Below, piece after piece: positions 48,425 to 57,855 of a stretch of DNA of 64,000 nucleotides. This DNA is from Albugo candida. Its lineage: Eukaryota; Oomycota; Peronosporomycetes; Albuginales. The notes below the pieces were generated by a model. The model had not been told where the DNA came from, did not search any database, and was given only the letters and a program-made list of their open reading frames with translations. Both the position numbers and the translations under genes were made by a program. The DNA lies in assembly GCA_040437565.1 (NCBI GenBank), contig JBDOQK010000008.1, positions 124,001 to 188,000 of the forward strand, given 5' to 3'. The stretch's first letter is position 1; each line of letters begins with the position of its first letter.

Positions 48425-50137
48425 TCACTTTTCCGCGGTGTAAAAGATTTTACCCGGATTCATGATGTTGCGTGGATCAAGAGCATTTTTGATGGAGAGC
48501 ATTACGGGCAATGCGTCTCCATGTTCAAGCTGAAGATAAGAAATTTTTCCATTACCAATTCCATGCTCCCCAGTGCAGGTTCCTTCCACGCGAAGCGCTC
48601 GAAGCACAAGCCGATCGGAGAATTCTTTGACTCGTACCATGAGATTTTTGTCTTCGGGATGAAATGGAATCATGACGTGGAAGTTACCATCACCAACATG
48701 GCTGCGATACAGTATCAGCAACGTACCCACATCGCTAAATGACTATCAACCTACCCAACAATAGTTCCAAGTAAGCCAGATTTTCGAATATCTTCTTGCG
48801 TTTCCGCGATCACGTCAGTTAATTTTGACATCGGGATGCAAACATCAGTGCATAAACCTCGGCTTCCTGGAAGCTGATTCTAGGATCATATTGCAATGAT
48901 AAAGCTATACGAACTTCTGGCACACGATGTAGGTATTTACCATGGTCGCATACCAAGCGGTATGGCGTGCTGCCCAAAGTCGTTTTCTGTCCTCCAAGGA
49001 TGTAGCCCATTGAATTCCACGAGCCTCAAAATCATTTAAAATATCATGAATCATGTCACTTTGCTCTGCTACTTCACTTTGTGTTCCGTGACATTCGATT
49101 CCCAGTGTTGGGGCGATCGGATGATGCATCTTGGAGTATTTGTTGATCGCGTTCATTGCAGCTTCATCCATCAACTCCATCCGTGCGACGGGAATTCCCG
49201 ACTGCATGATTGTCGTGCATGCATCCACACAGTGCCGGACCGAATCAAATGAGCATACCATAGTTTTTTCTGCTTCAGGTATTCCAAACAACTGCAATGC
49301 AATCTCCGTAATGACTCCAAGCGTTCCTTCCGAGCCAATAAACAGACGAGTCAAATCGTAGCCAGCAGACGATTTTTTTGTTCTAAACTCGGGATGATTA
49401 ATACAGATCATACTTTCGTCCTCCGACCCTTACTTGGAGCCCGTCTTGATGGTACGGCCGTCCGGCAGGACAACAGTCAGACCCATGACTGCATTCTTCA
49501 TGTTTCCGTATTTAACGGTCATTGTTCCAGACGCATTGGTCGCCACCATTCCACCAATGCTCGCATTTGCTCCCGGATCAACGGGAAAAAAAAGTCCTGT
49601 TGCTCGCAGTTCCGAGTTGAGCTGCTCGCGTGTCACACCTGCTTGCACGCGGCAGCACATATTCTCAGGCTCCACCTTGCAGCAAATTTCAGCTAAATTC
49701 GAGCAACTGACATAAAAGCGCGTAAATCGCACCGATATTATTTCGTTCATCGAATTCATGTCCAGCGATATCCCCCCGTGGAGTGCCGAGACGTGTCCTT
49801 CAAGTGAAGATCCTGCATCAAGGCAACGATCATCAGAGAAAGCGTGTGGTGAACGTAAGAGAGTACCAACTGCAAAAGGAATGACAGGTGTGCGATATTG
49901 ATGACATATCTCAAGTACTTGTGAAATTTCTTTCGTGTTCTTCACAAATGCGACAGCATCTGGCGGCACGCAAGAGTGGTATGATTCATCTATTCCATGT
50001 TGATTCAGCACTGAAGTTGCAGTAGATAAACGCTCTTGAAGTAATTCTTGAATTGTCTGAATCGCGGGTTTGTAGTTCGATATAAGTGTACTAAACGCAC
50101 ATCTTATGGAACGAGTCATTCTGCGAGAATGCAGCAT
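48425..50137 (-). CDS. LDHD: D-lactate dehydrogenase, mitochondrial FAD type (LDHD/DLD1), 6 exons
   Basis: This flavoenzyme oxidises D-lactate to pyruvate, passing electrons to cytochrome c. Exons: 50137-49867, 49812-49733, 49675-49434, 49382-48941, 48879-48755, 48701-48425, totalling 478 residues. The N-terminus MLHSRRMTRSIRCAFSTLI is basic and Ser-rich, as expected of a mitochondrial presequence. The FAD-binding domain shows TPVIPFAVGSSLEGHVSAL, GLFFPVDPGANASIGGMVA and NASGTMTVKYGNM; the substrate domain shows GSEGTLGVITEIAL, WAARHTAWYA, GHVGDGNFHV and GTCTGEHGIGNGK with the metal/substrate histidines. Introns 1 and 2 are multiples of three without stops, so their retention would keep the frame open. 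The start lies 68 bp from HSD17B10. Confidence 0.93.
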
Positions 50138-50205
50138 TTACGATACTGCTTTGTACCGGTTCGAGTACAGTCGTTCGTCGTTTTGTGTCGACTGTATCAT
50201 ATTTC

Positions 50206-51081
50206 ATGAGACTTGCAGGTCGTGTTGCGATCATAACTGGTGCAGCTTCCGGCTTGGGCAAAGCGACCGCGACACACTTTTGCAATAATGGTGCGTGTGT
50301 GATTTTATGTGATCTATCTAAGAGTGAAGGAAAGTCCGTGGCGCGATCACTCGGAACCAATTGCCATTTCCATTCAACAGATGTAAGATTGTATGTGCAC
50401 CTGGTACAATTCACTCAAAACAGCGAGATTTTCGCAGGTCACGAACGAAGACGACGTGACAGGCGCCCTAGATTTAGCGGAAGCGGCATTTGGTCAGTCG
50501 ATCAACACTGTTATCAATTGCGCTGGTATTGCTTATAGCATGAAAACGCTCTCCAAGAAAGGCGTGCATCAGATTTTTCAATTCCAGCAATCCATCAATG
50601 TAAATGCGTTCGGTACCTTCAATGTATCACGCTTGGCGGCAGAGCGGTAATGTATTCCGAAATCGCTAGAGCATCCGAATGTTATGTTTCGAAATTTAGC
50701 ATGGCAAAGAATCGAGTGCATGAGGGAGAGCGAGGAGTGATCATCAACACGGCCAGCATCGCAGCATACGAAGGCCAAATTGGTCAGGTCGCGTATGCCG
50801 CTAGTAAGGCCGCAGTAGTCGGAATGACATTGCCGCTAGCTCGAGATTTAGCGGCATTCGGCATACGTGTCAATACAATTGCACCAGGTCTCTTCAAGAC
50901 GAGTCTGTTGGATGATCTACCACAGAATGTCATCGAAAAGCTTGGCCAAGATACTCCATTTCCTGCTCGGCTAGGCAAACCAGAGGAATTTTCACACTTG
51001 GTCGAATGTATCCTTGGAAACAAAATGCTGAATGGTGAGGTTATACGGTTGGATGGCGGCCTTCGAATGGCACCAAAGTGA
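50206..51081 (+). CDS. HSD17B10: 3-hydroxyacyl-CoA dehydrogenase type 2 (HSD17B10), SDR family, 3 exons
   Basis: HSD17B10 is a mitochondrial short-chain dehydrogenase acting in isoleucine and fatty-acid breakdown; in animals it is also a subunit of mitochondrial RNase P. Exons 50206-50382, 50438-50646 and 50700-51081 give 255 residues (human 261). Motifs: the Rossmann [16 protein letters not shown] (NAG equivalent), [19 protein letters not shown] with Ser148, then Tyr161 and Lys165 (YAASK), and the C-terminal [13 protein letters not shown], nearly identical to the animal protein. I start at the first ATG in frame (50206); the frame is open upstream (GTG at 50185), so a longer leader is not excluded. 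Confidence 0.93.
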
Positions 51082-51156
51082 TGTCGGTGCGAACATGATT
51101 GTTTCATGCATACATCTGGACACGAACTGCCTCGCAATAGTCGGATAGGACCTGAG

Positions 51157-52728
51157 CTAGCCTCTTGATGATGGCGGGGGGTACTTCCAGTCTATAAGAT
51201 TGAATACATCTTCCTCACTTTTTATCCCTCTTAACCGCTCCACGCCATACAGCCGATTTAACTCGTGATTCAAAGCGCCAAAACTAGTGTCATTCACATC
51301 CTTCAACGAGTGATGCAAAAGCTTGCTGAAAACTTTCTTCACAAAACGTGCAGGACCTGTGTAATAGGTCAAAGCAAACCAGCAGCGAGGGCTCGTTGCC
51401 ACCTTGACATCCAAAGCGAGAATTCTCTCCTTGAAGTGTATGATTCCCAGCGCTCTGAATTCGGTCAAATAATAAACATTGGTATCTTCTATAATAGTCG
51501 CTGCTATTAAGGCTTGTACCACATTCTTGCATTGAGATGTAGTGTATTCCATGTCATCAGGTACTTTGACAATAATGTCAACGACTGAACCCACTACCGC
51601 CCCTCTCGAGAAACTTCCGCATGGAAATGTTTCGACCCGGGGACACCATTTCTGCAGGTGGATGCGAATGGCGATAATGGCAGTCTTCCACTCGACTCGA
51701 CTGAGCACGTGACGCACGGGAAATTGATGCGGCGAATCTATACTGTCGTGCTTCTTGACATACTCGAGGTATTGTATACCAAACATCATAGCGTCAAAAG
51801 ACTTCGATGGGGACGCCCCATGCATCAATTTGATCTTTGCAGCGCATTGAACAGTGTTTTCCATTGATTCATTATGCAGTATGCCTTCTGCCATACTTTT
51901 AGTCATTCCAAAAATGCCAAACAAATCACGAGTGATTAAAGGGCACATTGGGCTGCCTCTCATCAGTGCTGTATCGCAACGGAAGTCACCGACTATGTCG
52001 GGATATTCGAGCTTGTATTTCTGTATGAGTCTCCATACGTCGTGGACAACGCCAGGTAAGTCAGATTTTTGATTGAGGTAATTCTGGAAGCAGATGTCTT
52101 CTACACCAGGGGCTTGTTGATTCTCCAACATAGCAGAGAAAATGCATCTTGCGGTCATACAAGCTTCCACCATCCAATGCATTCGATCACAAAGTCGCTC
52201 AGTAAAGATATATTCATCCATGACTTGTAAACAGAGAAACAGCACTGGTTGATCAGTCTGAAATGTATACACTTCCAGTGGGAATTTCCAGCGAGGAAAC
52301 TCTCCAGTCATCAAATCCAAGTCATAATAGTCCTTTAGGTCGAGATAAGGGACATCTTCTTCACGTGCAGTGAGAGCTGTTACTTGGTCTTCTCCTACTG
52401 CTTCATCCATAAGTCCTCTCGACGCCGCGTCTAAAGACCCACATTCTGTACCTTGCATAGTAAGTTTCCGATCTGGTAACAATAAAACGCTATCTTCCAG
52501 TAAATCTTTGTTTTTGTGGCCAGAGTGTTCGCTACACTGTCGCGTCAATAAATCGTCACGATCGCCAAAGTGAACAATTTCAAACGATTCAGTGTCTGAA
52601 ATATGTCCGACGTGACAATGAGGTATGTGGCTTTCCTCATTGACAATCGGCTTGTCCTCTCCTATGAACGAGTACAGGTCATGAAAGAACTTTTGCTTGC
52701 AGGAAGGAAGCAAAATGAAACTTTTCAT
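51157..52728 (-). CDS. DNA polymerase X-like protein with altered active site
   Basis: A single exon encodes 523 residues. The C-terminal 270 residues follow family X DNA polymerases (Pol beta, lambda, mu): a helix-hairpin-helix-like RDLFGIFGMTKSMAEGIL (267-284), FGIQYLEYV, the nucleotide-binding CGSFSRGAVVGSVVDIIV (370-387), the second carboxylate strand ILALDVKV (Asp440), LTYYTGPARF and the terminal SEEDVFNLIDWKYPPP. Pol X needs three Asp; aligned on GDMD of Pol beta, the first is Val382 here, while Asp384 and Asp440 remain. The N-terminal 200 residues have no BRCT signal and no known domain, with PRWKFPLEVYTFQTDQPVL the most structured part. Catalysis may be lost or altered. It is convergent with HSD17B10 (75 bp apart). 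Confidence 0.8.
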   Translation of the reverse strand: MKSFILLPSCKQKFFHDLYSFIGEDKPIVNEESHIPHCHVGHISDTESFEIVHFGDRDDLLTRQCSEHSGHKNKDLLEDSVLLLPDRKLTMQGTECGSLDAASRGLMDEAVGEDQVTALTAREEDVPYLDLKDYYDLDLMTGEFPRWKFPLEVYTFQTDQPVLFLCLQVMDEYIFTERLCDRMHWMVEACMTARCIFSAMLENQQAPGVEDICFQNYLNQKSDLPGVVHDVWRLIQKYKLEYPDIVGDFRCDTALMRGSPMCPLITRDLFGIFGMTKSMAEGILHNESMENTVQCAAKIKLMHGASPSKSFDAMMFGIQYLEYVKKHDSIDSPHQFPVRHVLSRVEWKTAIIAIRIHLQKWCPRVETFPCGSFSRGAVVGSVVDIIVKVPDDMEYTTSQCKNVVQALIAATIIEDTNVYYLTEFRALGIIHFKERILALDVKVATSPRCWFALTYYTGPARFVKKVFSKLLHHSLKDVNDTSFGALNHELNRLYGVERLRGIKSEEDVFNLIDWKYPPPSSRG

Positions 52729-53779
52729 CCAATTGACGCGATCACGTCAAATATGTACCGTATCAATGTGTCCGGACAATCTTGCGACCTGGCGACTGTA
52801 TACTGATAAAAGGCACAAACTTTCTATAAAAATCCGCTCTTGGGAGGTATCGAATTCTGACTATGATCGATACAAATGGCTTTTTTACGCCATTATATGC
52901 GGTGCTGTACAACAAGTCATGTGAACATGGCAGCAGTTGTCAATATTTAGTATAACTGATCTCTGTCCCGGCTTAATGTAGTGATGTGTGGCGTTTGTCA
53001 CGCCTCGAATCAGCATGCTTTTCTTGTAGCTTTTCTTACTGCACAACTGATGCTTTCTCGCATATGTTCGGTTGTCTGACTAGAGCAGCAATGACTGATC
53101 CCTTTTTTCGCCAAGGAGCTTTATCAGAGTTTCTATATTAGCCGCGATTGTAGTCACCCTTCTTGTCTCGACGTATAATATCGAGGAAGCAGGTCGTCAT
53201 CAGATTTTCAAACGTGCTTTGAGCCCTAATCAGCCATATAGACAGCCGTGCTGTCGTGCTTTGGGTTTGATAGGATCGTCTATATATCGATGCTAGCGCA
53301 TGCAATAAAATCTTTTGAGAAATTAAAGTAGTAGCACCCCTACTACCCTTCCATAAAATATTGATAATCGCTGGCTCTCTCTGGCACACACAGTTTGTCG
53401 CAAAACTTGTCATTAGAATTGGTGACTCAGGCCAGCACCTACGCAGTGACCACATCACAATAAGCTATAATGTCCTTTCCAACGGGCTACCCATAGGAAT
53501 GAGTGGGACCACAAATGCAGGGTTTTAGAAAAAAATTGCAGAGTCATTGATGTCTTTTTCATTTTTTCATCATCGCACTTATATAGGTCCAAAGGCAGTA
53601 CTGGATCATAGTCGAAAGGGAAGGGCGAGATTGTCGCATCCCACTCTTTCCTATTTCAAACCTAATCTTGCATCTTCTGTTGACACGAGTCTTGTTTTTT
53701 GATATTTCGATAGTAAAATTGCGATTCGATTTTACGTGCGCGATTGGTAATCTTTCTACTTTGATTTTATATGTACTTT
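52729..53779. other. Gene-poor stretch upstream of the homeobox gene
   Basis: About 1 kb between the divergent Pol X-like and homeobox genes. The longest frame, minus strand 53138-53458, has no domain character or supporting splice sites. I see no gene; a large regulatory region for the homeobox factor is possible but unproven. Confidence 0.5.
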
Positions 53780-54037
53780 GTACAACAAGTCTTCAAACCT
53801 GCATTGCACTGAGAGCATTCTGAGTTGGATTCTAGCGTCCTATATAATCTTCTCGGCTGTCCAAATGATGGAACACAACATTCTAAACGTGTCCACCGAT
53901 CAAAATAACAATGCAACTTCTCCATCGGCTGAGTCTGAATCGAAACCCACTGATGAAGTTAAAATGTCTTCTGCATTGATATCGGCTTCACATCGCGATT
54001 ACTGTAGCTCACAAGCCATCTCACCACTTCCTTTACA
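53780..54037 (+). other. Artefactual extra copy of the homeobox gene 5' end
   Basis: These 258 bp equal 54138-54395 across a 100-N gap and include the first 58 codons of the homeobox gene. They should be collapsed. Confidence 0.9.
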
Positions 54038-54137
54038 NNNNNNNNNNNNNNNNNNNNNNNNNNNNNNNNNNNNNNNNNNNNNNNNNNNNNNNNNNNNNNN
54101 NNNNNNNNNNNNNNNNNNNNNNNNNNNNNNNNNNNNN
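54038..54137. other. Assembly gap (100 N), repeated flanks
   Basis: Exactly 100 N. Sequence 53780-54037 is repeated at 54138-54395 (258 bp). Confidence 0.97.
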
Positions 54138-54222
54138 GTACAACAAGTCTTCAAACCTGCATTGCACTGAGAGCATTCTGAGTTGGATTCTAGCGTCCTA
54201 TATAATCTTCTCGGCTGTCCAA

Positions 54223-56036
54223 ATGATGGAACACAACATTCTAAACGTGTCCACCGATCAAAATAACAATGCAACTTCTCCATCGGCTGAGTCTGAATCG
54301 AAACCCACTGATGAAGTTAAAATGTCTTCTGCATTGATATCGGCTTCACATCGCGATTACTGTAGCTCACAAGCCATCTCACCACTTCCTTTACAGCTGA
54401 ATCACGAGCCAGCAAATCAGTTTACTATCGCCGGTACGATGGAACAAATCTGTATCCATGACGCTTCCTTGTCACCAAAACAGCTTTGTACGAATCAGGA
54501 TAAAAGATCAACAAAGGATACGCTCGATAGAACTTCTGAGCATTCGCCTTCGGATACACATACCAACGATGGCGATTTTATGGACGACTCCATGCAATCT
54601 AGCTCGGATACCTCTCAGCCGCTCAATAATTGTAAAAAATCAAGACGTGAGTTACCCCCTCAAACCGTTGCATTATTAAAAGGATGGATGCTTTCTCCGG
54701 AGCATATAAAGCATCCATATCCAACCGATGCTGATAAGCAAATCTTGTTGAAAGAAACCGGTTTGAATATGAAACAGCTTACCAACTGGTTCACGAATGC
54801 ACGCAAGCGAATATGGAAGCCAATGATGCGTCAACAGCAAACAAAAAACATGCGCGATCATGCTCAATTTGACATGTCGTTTGGACTAGGATCAATTAAT
54901 TTGCATCGAAGGGATACATCCGGACGCTTTTGTGCAGATAAATTATATGCAATCGATCCTAAAGCCCCTTTTACATCATCTAACTCTATGCAGCAAACCT
55001 TTCAACCCGAAGTAGATCAGATGAGAAGACACAGTCTAAATAGGGGATATTGTCCGCCTCGCAATATCCGATCCATGTCCGAGTCAGCCACTGGGAATAG
55101 TTGGGCAGCGTTTGAGTACCAACAGCAATGCTTACGAAAACGCTCTTATGCTCAAATGGATGAGCAGGATACCATAGAAAGAGGAAAACATAACTATCAT
55201 TTGCAGCTACTGCCGGGACGGGCAGCAAAGGCTTTGTCTGACTGGGTCCAGTCAAAATTGCACTCATCGTCGCCCTTTCCATCATCCTTGTATCCTACAG
55301 ACGCTGAAATACTCAATTTTGCCCGTCAATTCGACGTATCCCCAGCTAGTATAGAGCAATGGTTTGACGTGCGTGTTACTACCGGACCTTGCTACGAACA
55401 ACCTCGTAGGGCGCGTGAAGAATCATCCTGTTTGCGAGTTGCGGCGGTACGTGAGCATTCAATAATACATGCACATACGGTATGCCTAACGCTCTCGTGA
55501 ATTTAATCTAGCATCATGCTTCCGCATCAAATTTGACGTTCTCCCGGAATAAAAATCACCGCTTTCTCAATAACAACATCAGCTCTATTCCATCGCCAAA
55601 CAATCCCATGTTTCCATCAACTTCAGTCACACCATTTGCATCATCGATTCCATCGAAAAAAAATCCACTATTTCCGCCACCACCAGCAGCTGACAGATGC
55701 AACAGTATCAAATCGGCTTTTCCATTCGATACCACTCAACATACGTTCGGTTTTCCAAGAAAATTACATGCAGGATTTAATAGAGCACACAGTTCAAAAT
55801 TGCCAGCATTGCACAGCTCCACTTCCGGCCAAGTGTCTCAGTCACGTGATGCTCGATCTCATACATTGGATATGGCCGAGTTTGCCGACGCTTGCCGAAG
55901 AAAAATGAATTTTCAGGATGTTCTGGAGTCAAGTACTGCAAGGCTGGAGATCGGAGCACATACACACCCAGCTACTTTCAAACAGTCATTGGTCTTGAGA
56001 CAATTCACGGCCTCGTTACAGCAGCCAGCAATGTAA
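54223..56036 (+). CDS. TALE-class homeobox protein with a second degenerate homeodomain-like region, 2 exons
   Basis: Exons 54223-55446 and 55512-56036 (intron of 65 nt, donor GTACGT) give 582 residues. Residues 140-198 are a canonical TALE homeodomain: RRELPPQTVALLKGWML, the three-residue loop extension HPYPTDADK, and recognition helix QLTNWFTNARKRIW with Trp, Phe, Asn and Arg in place. This is a nuclear DNA-binding transcription factor. Residues 330-385 resemble a second TALE domain (LPGRAAKALSDWV ... LYPTDAEILNFARQF ... SIEQWFDV), but the DNA-contacting Asn and Arg positions are Val and Val, so it is unlikely to bind DNA normally. The C-terminal part is Ser/Pro-rich and disordered (LFPPPPAAD). 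A copy of the 3' part at 56825-57804 is an assembly repeat. Confidence 0.85.
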
Positions 56037-56087
56037 TTTCTTACAGGAGTCTGTATAATTGAGAAAAAACTGACATTTACCTTGAGC

Positions 56088-56724
56088 ATGCGACCTACTT
56101 CAGATGACGACGTCGCACAATTATTATTGTACGACCAACAAGATCGTCGCACCTGGCGGAATAATTTTCGTGATGTGGGTAGGAGACCGTCTCGGATTCT
56201 TAATGCTGTATTCGTACTTGGCATTTTCGCGTTTTTGGCGCTGCTATTCCACATCTACTCTGTCTCTTTATTGCGAGATGTTAAAGTCACACTTTTGGAT
56301 CTCATTGTCCCAGACATGTGCCATGCGGATACAAACGCACAAATGAAAGTGCAATTAATGAACCCTTCCTACTGCTCACCCATGATAAGGTCTATCAGCT
56401 ACACGATCATCGCTCAAGGCCTCGGCACAGTCATAGGCAGCATACAGATCCCTTCTTTCAAGCTAAGTTCCGATAAATCGATCAAACTCCTTGATCTGCA
56501 AATACACATCCATTTGTCCCCTTTTGAGCTATTCGAAACAATAAAAAAATACAAGCACAATCTACGAATTCTTGAGAGTTACACTGTAGAGATTGGCTGC
56601 TTTCTGATTCCACTGAAGAAAACGATACAACTGTCAAGAGATATAGCAGCAGAAAATGCTCTTTTCTTTCTCCATCCAAACGAAAGCTGGAATGGAACGA
56701 TGGAACAGCTCTTACTTCGAATTT
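56088..56724 (+). other. Artefactual partial copy of the LEA2/DUF3712-like gene
   Basis: This is the 5' part of the gene at 57856-59400, repeated because 55057-56724 and 56825-58492 are the same 1,668 bp. It ends at the gap and is not a separate gene. Confidence 0.9.
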
Positions 56725-56824
56725 NNNNNNNNNNNNNNNNNNNNNNNNNNNNNNNNNNNNNNNNNNNNNNNNNNNNNNNNNNNNNNNNNNNNNNNNNNNN
56801 NNNNNNNNNNNNNNNNNNNNNNNN
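56725..56824. other. Assembly gap (100 N), repeated flanks
   Basis: Exactly 100 N. Sequence 55057-56724 is repeated at 56825-58492 (1,668 bp), the longest overlap; it duplicates parts of two genes. Confidence 0.97.
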
Positions 56825-57804
56825 CCTCGCAATATCCGATCCATGTCCGAGTCAGCCACTGGGAATAGTTGGGCAGCGTTTGAGTACCAACAGCAATGCT
56901 TACGAAAACGCTCTTATGCTCAAATGGATGAGCAGGATACCATAGAAAGAGGAAAACATAACTATCATTTGCAGCTACTGCCGGGACGGGCAGCAAAGGC
57001 TTTGTCTGACTGGGTCCAGTCAAAATTGCACTCATCGTCGCCCTTTCCATCATCCTTGTATCCTACAGACGCTGAAATACTCAATTTTGCCCGTCAATTC
57101 GACGTATCCCCAGCTAGTATAGAGCAATGGTTTGACGTGCGTGTTACTACCGGACCTTGCTACGAACAACCTCGTAGGGCGCGTGAAGAATCATCCTGTT
57201 TGCGAGTTGCGGCGGTACGTGAGCATTCAATAATACATGCACATACGGTATGCCTAACGCTCTCGTGAATTTAATCTAGCATCATGCTTCCGCATCAAAT
57301 TTGACGTTCTCCCGGAATAAAAATCACCGCTTTCTCAATAACAACATCAGCTCTATTCCATCGCCAAACAATCCCATGTTTCCATCAACTTCAGTCACAC
57401 CATTTGCATCATCGATTCCATCGAAAAAAAATCCACTATTTCCGCCACCACCAGCAGCTGACAGATGCAACAGTATCAAATCGGCTTTTCCATTCGATAC
57501 CACTCAACATACGTTCGGTTTTCCAAGAAAATTACATGCAGGATTTAATAGAGCACACAGTTCAAAATTGCCAGCATTGCACAGCTCCACTTCCGGCCAA
57601 GTGTCTCAGTCACGTGATGCTCGATCTCATACATTGGATATGGCCGAGTTTGCCGACGCTTGCCGAAGAAAAATGAATTTTCAGGATGTTCTGGAGTCAA
57701 GTACTGCAAGGCTGGAGATCGGAGCACATACACACCCAGCTACTTTCAAACAGTCATTGGTCTTGAGACAATTCACGGCCTCGTTACAGCAGCCAGCAAT
57801 GTAA
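56825..57804 (+). other. Artefactual partial copy of the homeobox gene 3' part
   Basis: Repeat of 55057-56036 after the gap, including the degenerate homeodomain-like region and the last exon. It should be collapsed with the first copy. Confidence 0.9.
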
Positions 57805-57855
57805 TTTCTTACAGGAGTCTGTATAATTGAGAAAAAACTGACATTTACCTTGAGC

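Noticed and set aside
53138-53458. 106-codon minus-strand frame in the quiet region before the homeobox gene
   Set aside because: No family resemblance and composition like the surrounding non-coding DNA.
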